64,000 bases of DNA from Microbacterium murale (GTDB lineage Bacteria > Actinomycetota > Actinomycetes > Actinomycetales > Microbacteriaceae), in assembly GCF_030815955.1 (NCBI RefSeq), contig NZ_JAUSXK010000001.1:1860001-1924000 (forward strand), written 5' to 3'. The translations under genes were made by a program, and so were the position numbers. Below, one piece after another: positions 9,889 through 18,202 of the stretch (position 1 is the first letter of the stretch; the number at the start of each line of letters is the position of its first letter). Under the pieces are notes generated by a model that was not told the origin of the DNA, did no database searches, and saw only the letters and a list, made by a program, of their open reading frames with translations.

Positions 9889-10194
9889 ATGAAGGCTGTA
9901 CTCGCAGGAACCGTGATCGCCGAAGCAGACGAGAGCGAACTCATCTCGATCGAGGGCAACTGGTACTTCCCGCTGTCCTCCGTGAAGGACGGGGTGCTCG
10001 TCGACAGTCCCACGCCGTATACGTGTCCATGGAAAGGCGAGGCCCAGTACCACTCGGCCATCGTCGGCGGAGAGACGCACGCCGACGCCGCCTGGGGCTA
10101 CCCGAACCCATACCCGACCGCTTTCGAACGTCTCGGCAAGGACATCTCCGGCCACATCGCGTTCGATCCGCGCCAGGTAGAGGTCGGACCATAG
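9889..10194 (+). CDS. DUF427 domain protein
   Basis: A small 101-residue cytoplasmic protein matching the DUF427 family: a beta-rich fold with WYFPLSSV, the conserved YTCPWKGEAQYHS core and AAWGYPNPYPTA. Its biochemical function is unknown. Two ATGs lie 6 bp apart. GAGGAG (9875-9880) is 8 nt from the second (9889) but only 2 nt from the first (9883), so 9889 is preferred. The ABC transporter operon starts 25 bp after its stop with its own GGAAG, so it may be the first gene of that operon. Confidence 0.85.
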   Translation: MKAVLAGTVIAEADESELISIEGNWYFPLSSVKDGVLVDSPTPYTCPWKGEAQYHSAIVGGETHADAAWGYPNPYPTAFERLGKDISGHIAFDPRQVEVGP

Positions 10195-10219
10195 TCCGGG
10201 CGACGGAAGCGAGCCGCGC

Positions 10220-11086
10220 ATGATCGAGTTCCGTTCGGTCTCGAAGCGATTCCCCGATGGCACGCTCGCCGTCGAGGACTTCAGCCTTGTGCTGCCGTCA
10301 CGCAAGACGACGGTGTTCGTCGGATCGTCCGGATGCGGCAAGACGACCCTGCTGCGCATGATCAATCGGATGGTCGAGCCGAGCAGCGGCAACGTCGAGA
10401 TCGACGGCGAGAGCGTGCTCGACAAGAACCCGGTGGCGTTGCGGCGCAGTATCGGCTACGTGATGCAGAACTCGGGCCTCATGCCGCACTTCACCGTGAT
10501 CGACAACGTCGCAACGGTGCTGCGCCTGACCGGCACTTCGAAGAAGGACGCGCACGAGCGCGCCCGCTCACTTCTCGACACCGTCGGTCTCGACCGTGCG
10601 CTCGCAGATCGCTACCCGAGCCAGCTCTCCGGTGGGCAGCAGCAGCGCGTGGGAGTGGCACGCGGCCTCGCGGCCGACCCGAACATCCTGCTCATGGACG
10701 AGCCGTTCGGCGCGGTCGACCCGATCGTGCGCGCTGATCTGCAGCAAGAGCTCATCCGGTTGCAGGTCGAGCTCGACAAGACCGTCGTATTCGTCACGCA
10801 TGACATCGATGAGGCGTTCCTACTCGGCGACCAGGTGGTGATCCTCGACAAGGGCGCCCGCATCGTGCAGGTCGGCAGCCCGAGCGAGATCATCGAGAAT
10901 CCCGCCGACGACTTCGTCTCCGCCTTCATCGGCACCGAGCGCGGCAAGAGGGCGTTGCGCATCAAGCAGACGTCGCGCGGTCGGGTGGTCGTCGACTCCG
11001 AGGGGCGCACGCAGGGCGCGCTTCTGGACGAGGCAGCTCCGAACCCGTCGCCCTCTGAGTCCGTTGAAGGGCCCGGCACCCAGTGA
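10220..11086 (+). CDS. Osmoprotectant (glycine betaine/choline-type) ABC transporter ATP-binding subunit
   Basis: A 288-residue ATPase of the OpuCA/ProV class that drives import through the next two membrane subunits. It has Walker A GSSGCGKTT (about residues 36-44), the Q-loop YVMQNSG, the signature LSGGQQQR, Walker B ILLMDEPFGAVD and the H-loop THD. After the ATPase domain there is a short basic and Pro/Ser-rich tail instead of paired CBS domains, unlike the second osmolyte ATPase at 39265. The final codons overlap the first permease by 4 bp. The pairing of one ATPase, two short permeases and an OpuBC-type binding lipoprotein is the OpuC arrangement. Confidence 0.9.
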   Translation: MIEFRSVSKRFPDGTLAVEDFSLVLPSRKTTVFVGSSGCGKTTLLRMINRMVEPSSGNVEIDGESVLDKNPVALRRSIGYVMQNSGLMPHFTVIDNVATVLRLTGTSKKDAHERARSLLDTVGLDRALADRYPSQLSGGQQQRVGVARGLAADPNILLMDEPFGAVDPIVRADLQQELIRLQVELDKTVVFVTHDIDEAFLLGDQVVILDKGARIVQVGSPSEIIENPADDFVSAFIGTERGKRALRIKQTSRGRVVVDSEGRTQGALLDEAAPNPSPSESVEGPGTQ

Positions 11087-11769
11087 ACTGGATCGCCGAC
11101 AACATCGGCCTCATCCTCGAGCTCACACTCGCGCATCTCTGGCAGAGCGCGATCCCGATCGTGCTCGGATTCTTCCTGTCGCTGCCGCTGGGGTGGGTCG
11201 CCTGGCGTTACCGGCTCGCGAGGGGACCGGTCATCATCCTCACCGGTCTGCTGTACACGATCCCGTCTCTCGCCCTGCTCATCCTGCTCCCCGCGGTCAT
11301 CGGCCTGTCGACTCGGAGCCCGGCGAACCTGATCATCGGACTCACGATCTACGCCGTCGCGATCCTGGTGCGGGCGGTCGCCGACGGGCTCGATTCGGTC
11401 GATCCGGCGATCCGGCAATCCGCGACCGCGATGGGCTACGGCGGACTTCGCAGGTTCTGGACGGTGGACTTCCCTCTCGCGGCGCCGGTGATCCTCGCCG
11501 GTCTCCGAGTGACAGCCGTGAGTACGATCTCGCTGGCCACCGTCGGGATCCTGGTCGGTGTGGAGAACCTCGGCTACCTGTTCACCAACGGCCTGCAACG
11601 GCGGATCATCGCCGAGGTGTTCGCCGGGGTGATCGCCGTCGTGGTGATCGCCCTCATCATCGATCTTCTTCTTCTGCTCGCCGGGCGCGCGCTGATGCCG
11701 TGGACGCGCGCAGTGAAGACACCGACTGCGACTCGCGCCCCCGCCCGTATCGTCAGGGCCGCCGCATGA
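11083..11769 (+). CDS. Osmoprotectant ABC transporter permease 1 (OpuCB-like)
   Basis: A 228-residue membrane subunit with about five to six hydrophobic helices. The cytoplasmic EAA-type loop IRQSATAMGYGGLRRFWTVD contacts the ATPase. The segment ILTGLLYTIPSLALLILLP is typical of the OpuBB/OpuCB and ProW family. It overlaps the ATPase gene before it (ATGA) and the second permease after it (ATGA), implying coupled translation at fixed ratio. The two permeases of this system are paralogues that should form a heterodimer. Confidence 0.9.
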   Translation: MNWIADNIGLILELTLAHLWQSAIPIVLGFFLSLPLGWVAWRYRLARGPVIILTGLLYTIPSLALLILLPAVIGLSTRSPANLIIGLTIYAVAILVRAVADGLDSVDPAIRQSATAMGYGGLRRFWTVDFPLAAPVILAGLRVTAVSTISLATVGILVGVENLGYLFTNGLQRRIIAEVFAGVIAVVVIALIIDLLLLLAGRALMPWTRAVKTPTATRAPARIVRAAA

Positions 11770-12524
11770 ATCTCTTCGCCGAAGCCTTCGCCTGGCTGTT
11801 CTCCCCGGAACGGCTGGAAGGTCAGTATGCGCTGCCCATCCTCCTCGGTCAGCACCTCTACTACACGGTCATCTCCGTTCTGATCGCGGCGGTGATCGCC
11901 GTCCCGTCCGGCTGGCTCATCGGTCACAGCGGGCGCGGACGCGAGGTGGCAGTCGCGATCTCCGGTGCGGCACGTGCTGTGCCGTCGTTCGGACTCATGG
12001 TGCTGCTCGTGCTGCTGCTGGGCGTGCTGCGCGTCCCGGAGGCGGCGACCATCACTTTCGTGCTGCTGGCGATCCCCTCGCTGCTCGCGGGGGCGTACAC
12101 CGGTCTCGAGGCCATCGATCGTCGCGTGATCGATGCTGCGCGCGCCACCGGGATGACCGAGTGGCAGATCTTCTGGAAGGTCGAAGTGCCGTTGGGGCTG
12201 CCGTTGCTCGTCGGCGGTCTGCGCGCCGCGACATTGCAGGTGATCGCCACGGTCACCATCGCCGCGTACGTCAACCTCGGCGGCCTCGGCTGGCCGATCA
12301 TCCAGGGCATTCCGTTGCGACGGTTCGACCAGGTGCTCGGTGGCGCGATCCTCGTCGCCGTGCTCGCACTGATCGCCGACCTGCTGCTCGCCCTCGCCCA
12401 GCGAGCGGCCGTTCCCGCCGGTATCCGCGCCGCCACGCCGCGCTCCCAGACGCCGCGTTCAGTCCGCCGCGCGGCATCCGCCGGAACATCGACCACAACA
12501 TCCGCTACAGCCTCCACCACTTGA
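11766..12524 (+). CDS. Osmoprotectant ABC transporter permease 2 (OpuCD-like)
   Basis: A 252-residue membrane subunit with six predicted helices. Its EAA loop reads VIDAARATGMTEWQIFWKVEVPLG and is better conserved than in permease 1. The family segment GAARAVPSFGLMVLLVLLLG is present. ATG 11766 overlaps the stop of the first permease, which fixes the start; an upstream extension in this frame is the antisense-like shadow of permease 1. The C-terminal 35 residues are Arg/Ala/Thr-rich and hydrophilic. It should pair with the preceding permease. Confidence 0.9.
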   Translation: MNLFAEAFAWLFSPERLEGQYALPILLGQHLYYTVISVLIAAVIAVPSGWLIGHSGRGREVAVAISGAARAVPSFGLMVLLVLLLGVLRVPEAATITFVLLAIPSLLAGAYTGLEAIDRRVIDAARATGMTEWQIFWKVEVPLGLPLLVGGLRAATLQVIATVTIAAYVNLGGLGWPIIQGIPLRRFDQVLGGAILVAVLALIADLLLALAQRAAVPAGIRAATPRSQTPRSVRRAASAGTSTTTSATASTT

Positions 12525-12552
12525 CCAGCACTCCCCACCAGGAAGGAACATC

Positions 12553-13473
12553 ATGTTCACCGCACGAAAGTCACGCCTCGCCCTCATCGGCGGCATCGGG
12601 CTCGCAGCCTCGCTGGTGCTCGCCGGCTGCGCCAGCAGCAACCCGCTGGACACCCCCACCGAAGACGGCGGCGAGAGCGCCGGTTCCGACACCATCGTGA
12701 TCGGCTCGCAGGCCTACTACTCCAACGAGATCATCGCGGAGATCTACGCGCAGGCACTGGAGAACGCCGGCTTCGATGTCAAGAAGGAGTTCAACATCGG
12801 TCAGCGGGACGCCTACATGCCCGATCTGGAGTCCGGTGCGATCGACCTGTTCCCGGAGTACACCGGCAACCTGCTGGAGTTCTACGACGACGCGGCCGAC
12901 GTGACCAGCCCGGAAGACGTGTATGCGGCTCTGCAGGACGCGCTTCCAGAAGGACTGACGGCTCTCGATTACGCCGAGGCCAGTGACCAGGACACGTACA
13001 CGGTCACGAAGGAGTTCGCCGAGGCGAACAACCTCACCACGATCGCCGATCTCGCGAACCTCAGCGAGAAGGCCACGATCGGAGGTGCGCCCGAGTTCGA
13101 GCAGCGCCCGTACGGGCCGGCCGGCGCCAAGGAGCTCTACAACGTCGACCTCGCTTTCTCGGCCACTGGCGACACGACGCTGGAAGCCCTGCTGGCCGGC
13201 GAGATCCAGGTCGCAGACATCTATTCTGCGGACCCGGCATTCGAGACCGAGGAGATCGTCGCGCTTGAAGACCCGAAGAACCTCATCCTGGCGTCGAACG
13301 TCGTGCCGATCGCCTCGAGCGATGTGGCCGATGAGATCGCCGACGTCATCAACGGGGTCAGCGCCGCGCTCGGTGCCGATGACCTCGTCGCGCTCGGGGT
13401 GCAGAGCACGGTCGACGAGAAATCTCCCGAGGACATCGCGAAGCAGTGGCTGACGGACAACGATCTGCTCTGA
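12553..13473 (+). CDS. Osmoprotectant ABC transporter substrate-binding lipoprotein (OpuBC/OsmX family)
   Basis: A 306-residue secreted lipoprotein. The signal peptide has the lipobox LVLAGC, so Cys26 is lipidated and the protein is tethered outside the membrane. The mature part is a type II periplasmic-binding fold: IVIGSQAYYSNEIIAEIYA, then LESGAIDLFPEYTGN, which in this family is the ligand-lining segment seen in glycine betaine/choline/carnitine binders. The start follows GAAGGAA in a 28-bp gap after the permease. It is the last gene of the operon, ended by a strong hairpin. The exact quaternary-amine ligand cannot be read from sequence. Confidence 0.9.
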   Translation: MFTARKSRLALIGGIGLAASLVLAGCASSNPLDTPTEDGGESAGSDTIVIGSQAYYSNEIIAEIYAQALENAGFDVKKEFNIGQRDAYMPDLESGAIDLFPEYTGNLLEFYDDAADVTSPEDVYAALQDALPEGLTALDYAEASDQDTYTVTKEFAEANNLTTIADLANLSEKATIGGAPEFEQRPYGPAGAKELYNVDLAFSATGDTTLEALLAGEIQVADIYSADPAFETEEIVALEDPKNLILASNVVPIASSDVADEIADVINGVSAALGADDLVALGVQSTVDEKSPEDIAKQWLTDNDLL

Positions 13474-13483
13474 TCAGTCAAAT

Positions 13484-13519
13484 GGAGGGGCCTTCCGGCG
13501 ATCTGCGGAAGGCCCCTCC
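13484..13519 (+). terminator. Strong hairpin terminator of the OpuC-type operon
   Basis: GGAGGGGCCTTCCG (13484-13497) is followed by an 8-base loop and its exact inverse (13506-13519), a 14-bp perfect stem. It starts 10 bases after the stop codon. No long T-run follows, as is usual in high-GC Gram-positives. Confidence 0.85.
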
Positions 13520-13573
13520 TGCGTGTTCAGCCGGGCCTGAGACAATGGAGCCCATGGCAACGGACTCACCCGC

Positions 13574-13948
13574 ATGATCTCGAAGCGCGATCTCGCCCAG
13601 CGGCTCGACATCTCCTTGGAGATGGTCGCCCGTCACGGACTCGGAGACGGCATCAGCGAGGCTGAGTTCGCAGCGCTTGAGCAGGACCCGCCCGCCTGGC
13701 TCATCCAGTCCAGGGCCAACCGCAAGAAGGGCGCGCGCCCGGTGTGGGCCACCCTGACCTGCGACGTGTGCGGATACACCGAGACGGCCAGACCCAAGAA
13801 GTGGTGGCCGGAGTTCACCTACCTGAGTTGCAGGCATCACTCGCCGGCGGAACTTCCGAAGCCGGCCCCCGGACACCACCGCGGTGAGTTCGACGGCGTC
13901 GGCAGTCGGTTCGTCGGCTTCGTGGATCAGTCGATCGAAGGGGTTTAG
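13574..13948 (+). CDS. Small protein with a possible zinc-binding CxxC...CxHH site
   Basis: A 124-residue cytoplasmic protein I do not recognise. The N-terminal half looks like a helix-turn-helix-like domain (KRDLAQRLDISLEMVARHG) followed by LEQDPPAWLIQSRANRK, which loosely resembles DUF5997 proteins. The second half has CDVCGY and CRHH, enough ligands for one zinc ion. A seven-codon leaderless-looking ORF (ATG 13554) ends on TGA overlapping this ATG, so translation may be coupled. The last 4 bp overlap the end of the convergent AI-2E family gene. Possibly a regulator; this is inference. Confidence 0.7.
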   Translation: MISKRDLAQRLDISLEMVARHGLGDGISEAEFAALEQDPPAWLIQSRANRKKGARPVWATLTCDVCGYTETARPKKWWPEFTYLSCRHHSPAELPKPAPGHHRGEFDGVGSRFVGFVDQSIEGV

Positions 13949-15174
13949 ACCCTCGAGTCCTGACGCGGGATCCAGATCTTCTTGATGATGATCAGGATGG
14001 ATGCCGTGACCGGGACGGCCACGAGCGCTCCGAGCAGCCCGAGCAGGGTTCCTCCGACGAGGGCGCCGATCACGACCAGCGACCCCGGGATCGAGATGGC
14101 CCTGTTCATCACGCGCGGGGTGAGGAAGTACGACTCCACCTGCATGTAGATGAGGTAGATCACCGCGAAGATCAGAGCGAAGACGATGTTGTCGCCGAAC
14201 AGTGCGATGCCGGTGCCGATCACCCAGAAGAGCAGTGAGCCCACGAGCGGGATCAGCGTGATGAGGAATGCGACGACGGCCAGCAGCAGGGGGAACGGCA
14301 ATCCGAGCACCGTGTACAGGAGCAGCACGACCATAGCGTTGATGAACGCCAGAGTCACCATGCCCATGACGTAGCCGCCGACCGAGTCGGTGATCTGGGT
14401 GCTGATGATGTCGGCGTTCGCGCGGTCGCGTGCCGGCACGAGACGGAGCATCGCGGTCTTGATCCCTGGCAGCGTGGCGACGAAGTAGATGATGAGCACG
14501 AGCACGATGACCGCGCCGGAGATGCCGTTGGCGATGGATGCGCCCACCTGGAGGGCGCCGCCGCCGATCGCGGCGATGTTTCCTGGATCGGTGAGGAACC
14601 CTTGCACGTCCCCCACGAGCGACTCGAACTGTTCGCCGAACTGATCTTCCAGAGTCGCGTAGAGGTCGCTGCCCTGGAAGTCCGCGATCATCCCAGGGAC
14701 GTCCTTCACGAAGGACGTGATCTGCGCAACGACGACCGGGACGATCGCCCAGATGATGAGGCCGAGCGCGATGATGAGGCCGAGGAGCACGATCATGACG
14801 CCCCACCCTCGACTCAGTCCGCGCCGTTCGAGGAAGCGGACCGCGGGGTCGAGGCCCAAGGCGGCGAACAGGGCGAGTGCGATGTAGATGATGACCGTCG
14901 ACAGGTTCGACAGTGCGAGCCCGAGCAGGATCGCGGCCAGGCCCCCGAGAGTGACGAGAAATCCGAACCCGAAAGGGCGCTCGATGCGCGTCCAGAACGA
15001 GCGGTTCGACAGTACCGGCTCGATGACGGGCTTCGTCGTGATCTCGGGTTCCGTGGCGGGCTCCGGCTTCGACTTCTTCTTGGACTTCGCTTTCGTGGAG
15101 ACCTTCGCTCGCGAGGCGTCTGAGATGTCGGCATCGGTGGGGTCATCGGAGGCCGCAGGCGTGTCGGTGCTCAT
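13945..15174 (-). CDS. AI-2E family transporter (PerM-like membrane protein)
   Basis: A 409-residue integral membrane protein. A hydrophilic, Lys-rich N-terminal tail of about 75 residues (KAKSKKKSKPEPATEPE) precedes seven to eight hydrophobic segments. A long amphipathic stretch (VAQITSFVKDVPGMIADFQ to DVQGFLTDPGN) between early helices and the conserved FLITLIPLVGSLLFW near residue 290 are hallmarks of the AI-2E/UPF0118 family. Members export diverse small molecules or ions, and quorum signalling should not be assumed. TAGAGT lies exactly 6 nt before the ATG, so the mRNA is probably leaderless. It is divergent from chorismate mutase. Confidence 0.88.
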   Translation of the reverse strand: MSTDTPAASDDPTDADISDASRAKVSTKAKSKKKSKPEPATEPEITTKPVIEPVLSNRSFWTRIERPFGFGFLVTLGGLAAILLGLALSNLSTVIIYIALALFAALGLDPAVRFLERRGLSRGWGVMIVLLGLIIALGLIIWAIVPVVVAQITSFVKDVPGMIADFQGSDLYATLEDQFGEQFESLVGDVQGFLTDPGNIAAIGGGALQVGASIANGISGAVIVLVLIIYFVATLPGIKTAMLRLVPARDRANADIISTQITDSVGGYVMGMVTLAFINAMVVLLLYTVLGLPFPLLLAVVAFLITLIPLVGSLLFWVIGTGIALFGDNIVFALIFAVIYLIYMQVESYFLTPRVMNRAISIPGSLVVIGALVGGTLLGLLGALVAVPVTASILIIIKKIWIPRQDSRV

Positions 15175-15265
15175 GCGCCCACTCTAAGGCGTGGGTCCCA
15201 GCCTGACGTGAGCCGCTCCCTGAGCCCGTCGCGATATCGTCGTACCTGCGACCAGGAGGAGATTC

Positions 15266-15565
15266 ATGACTGACGCCGAAGACGCCCGCGCCGAACTGCT
15301 GCGACTGCGCGGCAGCATCGACAACATCGATGCCGCGCTCATCTACATGCTCGCCGAGCGTTTCCGTGCCACTCAGCAGGTCGGCGTGCTCAAGGCTGAG
15401 CACGAGATGCCTGCCTCTGATCCGAAGCGGGAGGAGCAGCAGGTCGCCCGACTGCGCGCGCTCGCCGAAGAGGCCCACCTCGACCCCGAGTTCGCCGAGA
15501 AGTGGTTCAACTTCGTGGTCGCCGAAGTCATCCGCCACCACACAGAGGCCAAAGAGGGGCGATGA
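15266..15565 (+). CDS. Chorismate mutase, AroQ class
   Basis: The 99-residue all-helical enzyme converts chorismate to prephenate for phenylalanine and tyrosine synthesis. LRLRGSIDNIDAALIYMLAE is the long first helix with the catalytic Arg. FRATQQVGVLKAEH supplies the second active-site Arg/Lys, and DPKREEQQVARLRALAEE is the loop-helix before EKWFNFVVAEVIRHH. It is a free-standing enzyme without signal peptide, so the cytoplasmic form. The start is well supported by AGGAGGAG 5-6 nt before ATG 15266. Confidence 0.93.
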   Translation: MTDAEDARAELLRLRGSIDNIDAALIYMLAERFRATQQVGVLKAEHEMPASDPKREEQQVARLRALAEEAHLDPEFAEKWFNFVVAEVIRHHTEAKEGR

Positions 15566-15598
15566 CCCCATGAATCGACCCGGCGCGCGCCCGTTCAG

Positions 15599-16192
15599 TC
15601 AGACGGTGATCACGCGGCCGGTCACAAGCCCCTCCACGGCCAGCCTGTAGGCCCGGCCGATCTCGGCATCGGTCACCGGGCGCTGGCCGGCGAACAGGGA
15701 GTGGTATCCGGGCGAGTTCTCCAGCACGTTCGGCGAGATGGCGTTGATGCGGATGCCGCGCGGCGCCTCAGCGGCGGCGGTGACGACGAACGACTCCACG
15801 GCGCCGTTGGCGGCGGCAGCCGCAGCACCGGTCGCGATCGGCTCACGGGCGAGCACTCCCGACGTGAGGGTGATGGATCCGCCGTCGCGTACGTGGTCGA
15901 GAGCCGTGCGCACGACGTCGATCTGCGACAGGGCCTTCGACGTGAACGCGGTGAGGTAGTCGTCGCGGGTCAGCTCGGTGAGGTGCGCGAACGGGACGGA
16001 TCCGGATGCGACGACCACAGCATCCACTTCGCCGACCTTCTCGAACAGGGCGCGCACCGATGGCGGATCGGTGACGTCGACGGTCCATTCGCTGCCGCGC
16101 GACGCGCGGAGCACTTCGTGACCGCCCGATTCGAGCGTCGCGCTGACGACGCTGCCGATGTGTCCCGTTGCTCCGATGATCAGGATGCGCAT
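15599..16192 (-). CDS. Short-chain dehydrogenase/reductase, small form
   Basis: A 197-residue Rossmann-fold protein. The N-terminal motif LIIGATGHIGSVVS is the glycine-rich nucleotide site. GDVDAVVVASGS-type strand 4 (here EVDAVVVASGSVPF) and INAISPNVLEN near the C-terminus match SDRs. The usual Tyr-x3-Lys is not evident (ATGAAAAAANGAVESF stands in its place), so catalysis may differ or be lost. TAGGCT lies 7 nt before the ATG, suggesting a leaderless transcript. It is downstream of the ngcEFG operon on the same strand but separated by a hairpin. Confidence 0.82.
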   Translation of the reverse strand: MRILIIGATGHIGSVVSATLESGGHEVLRASRGSEWTVDVTDPPSVRALFEKVGEVDAVVVASGSVPFAHLTELTRDDYLTAFTSKALSQIDVVRTALDHVRDGGSITLTSGVLAREPIATGAAAAAANGAVESFVVTAAAEAPRGIRINAISPNVLENSPGYHSLFAGQRPVTDAEIGRAYRLAVEGLVTGRVITV

Positions 16193-16216
16193 GCGCTCGA
16201 GCCTATCGAGACTCCC

Positions 16217-16259
16217 TGTTGTCGGCGCCGCTCTCGTGGGAACTGCGCCGACACCACAG
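16217..16259 (-). terminator. Probable terminator of the ngc operon
   Basis: TGTCGGCGC (16220-16228) and its inverse GCGCCGACA (16245-16253) form a 9-bp stem that can be extended by CTG/CAG. It begins 19 bases after the ngcG stop, reading leftward. Confidence 0.55.
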
Positions 16260-16271
16260 GGCGCTGCCCCT

Positions 16272-17180
16272 CTACTTCGAAGTGCCCTGCGACACCGACC
16301 CCTGCAGCTGACGCTGGAAGAAGATGTAGACGATCAGCACCGGGACGATCGTGATGACCACGGCCGCGAACATCTCCCCGAAGTCGAGTGCGTAGCCCGC
16401 CGACGACGCATAGGACGCCATGCCCTGCGAGAGCACGTACTTGCTCTTGTCGGTGTTCAACGAGATCGGCAGCAGGAACTGGTTCCACAGGCCGAGGAAG
16501 TTCATGATCGCCACCGCCGCCATTCCAGGCTTCGCCATGGGCAGCATCACCTGGAAGAACGTGCGCCACTCGCTCGCACCGTCGACGTAAGCGGCCTCCT
16601 GGATCTCATACGGGAGCGACTTGAAGAACGAGAACAGGAAGAACACCGTGAACGGCAGTGCGAACGCGACGTACGTGATGATCAGGCCGGGCAACGTGTT
16701 CAGCAGCCCCATGCCCTGCAGGATGAAGAACAACGGGACGATCGCGAGGAACACTGGGAACGTGAGTCCTGCGAGCATCAGGTAGTAGATCACCCGGCTG
16801 CCGGGAACAGAGAAGCGCGCCAGCACGTATGCGCACATCGCGCCCAGCACCATCACCAGCACGAGCGAGACGCCCACGACGACGACCGTGTTGATGAACA
16901 TGCCGCCGAAGTTGTTCCCCACCCAGGCGTTGATGTAGTTGTCGAAGTTCCAGTCCGCAGGCAGTCCGAACGGTGAGGCGAAGATCTCTTTCGTGGTCTT
17001 GAAGGAGCCGATGAGGGTCCACAGCATCGGCATGATCACGACGAGCGACCAGATGACCAGGACGACGTGGGATGCGCCGCCGACCGCCTTGTCGCTCTTG
17101 GTGGATTTCGTCTTCGAGGCAGTCGGCCGAGTCGCCGACTTCGGATCGATCGTGACTGCGGCACGGGTGGTCAGGCTCAT
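16272..17180 (-). CDS. ngcG: N-acetylglucosamine/chitobiose-type ABC transporter permease NgcG
   Basis: A 302-residue inner membrane subunit of the MalG/carbohydrate uptake-1 family, with a Lys/Thr-rich N-terminal tail of about 35 residues and six transmembrane helices. The EAA loop YEIQEAAYVDGASEWRTFFQVMLP is clear near residue 205. It overlaps the preceding permease by 4 bp and belongs with the NgcE-like binding protein. No ATPase gene is present in the operon. In Streptomyces the NgcEFG system borrows the shared ATPase MsiK, and the same is likely here. Confidence 0.9.
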   Translation of the reverse strand: MSLTTRAAVTIDPKSATRPTASKTKSTKSDKAVGGASHVVLVIWSLVVIMPMLWTLIGSFKTTKEIFASPFGLPADWNFDNYINAWVGNNFGGMFINTVVVVGVSLVLVMVLGAMCAYVLARFSVPGSRVIYYLMLAGLTFPVFLAIVPLFFILQGMGLLNTLPGLIITYVAFALPFTVFFLFSFFKSLPYEIQEAAYVDGASEWRTFFQVMLPMAKPGMAAVAIMNFLGLWNQFLLPISLNTDKSKYVLSQGMASYASSAGYALDFGEMFAAVVITIVPVLIVYIFFQRQLQGSVSQGTSK

Positions 17181-18202
17181 GAGCGTCCTCCTTCATCCTT
17201 GCCGCCGGCGAGGCGGAACACGCCGATCACGATCGCGGCGAACAACAGGGTGATCACGGCGAGGATGACGCCCATCGCGCTCGCCATGCCGAACTGCCCC
17301 TTCTCGAAGGCGGTGCGGAACAGGTACTGGCTCATCACCAGTGTGCTGTTGCCCGGTCCGCCCGTGGAGTTGAGGCCTGCCATGTAGACGAAGGCGTCCA
17401 ATGCGAGGATGCCGAGATAGATGTAGGCCGTCTGGACGTTGTCGCGGATCTGGGGGAGAACGATCGAGATGACGGTGCGGAACCGGCCCGCCCCGTCGAT
17501 GCGCGCGGCCTCAAGGGTCTCCCCTGGGATCCCCTTGATCGCGGCGATGAACAGCACCATGTAGAAGCCGACCATGCTCCAGACGATCACGAAGATCGTC
17601 GCGCCCATCGCGGTGCGCGCGTCGCCGAGCCACGCGAAGTCGTTCGTGTCGACGCCCACCACCCCGAGAAGACCGTTGAGCAGCCCGCTGGGCGTGTAGA
17701 TCATGTTCCACAGGATCGCGATCACGATCGCGGGGATGACGTACGGGAAGAACGACACGACTCGATAGAAGCTCGAGCCCTTCAACCCGCGCACCTGACC
17801 GTGACTCGGGCCTCCGACGGTGATCATGCTCGCGAAGATCAGGGCGATCACGATCGTGATCAGCGGGACGACGATCGCCAACAGGATGTTGTTGCCCATC
17901 GCCTGCAGGAACGTCGGGTCCTGGAACAGCCTCACGAAGTTGTCGACGCCGACGAAGTCCATGTTCGGCGAGAAGCCGGTCCAGTTCGTCATCGCGTAGT
18001 ACACGGCCTGAATGAACGGCGAGATGACGAAGATCAGGAAGATCGCGACCGGTAGCCCGAGGAAGATCAGCAGGAACGACGCGTAGTCGAACGTCATCTT
18101 GCGCCGAAGGCCCGCACGGGGCGCCTTGCGGCGTCCCGTGCGGGCGGTGACGACGGCGCTGGTGTCCAGCGCCACGTCGAGACCGGGAGCGCTGAGGCTC
18201 AT
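17177..18202 (-). CDS. ngcF: N-acetylglucosamine/chitobiose-type ABC transporter permease NgcF
   Basis: A 341-residue MalF-type membrane subunit with about 45 hydrophilic N-terminal residues and six helices. The EAA loop reads IPGETLEAARIDGAGRFRTVISIVLPQI. The ATG at 18202 overlaps the TGA of the binding-protein gene (ATGA); a longer open frame upstream is the shadow of that gene and is not used. Its own stop overlaps the start of ngcG. With NgcG it should form the translocation pore. Confidence 0.9.
   Translation of the reverse strand: MSLSAPGLDVALDTSAVVTARTGRRKAPRAGLRRKMTFDYASFLLIFLGLPVAIFLIFVISPFIQAVYYAMTNWTGFSPNMDFVGVDNFVRLFQDPTFLQAMGNNILLAIVVPLITIVIALIFASMITVGGPSHGQVRGLKGSSFYRVVSFFPYVIPAIVIAILWNMIYTPSGLLNGLLGVVGVDTNDFAWLGDARTAMGATIFVIVWSMVGFYMVLFIAAIKGIPGETLEAARIDGAGRFRTVISIVLPQIRDNVQTAYIYLGILALDAFVYMAGLNSTGGPGNSTLVMSQYLFRTAFEKGQFGMASAMGVILAVITLLFAAIVIGVFRLAGGKDEGGRS

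Noticed and set aside
15599..16192. Assignment of the small SDR to the ngc operon
   Set aside because: A hairpin separates them and the SDR has its own TAGGCT box 7 nt before the start.
16158..16976. Plus-strand frame of 272 codons opposite ngcG
   Set aside because: His/Arg/Glu-rich shadow of a permease gene with clear EAA loop on the minus strand.
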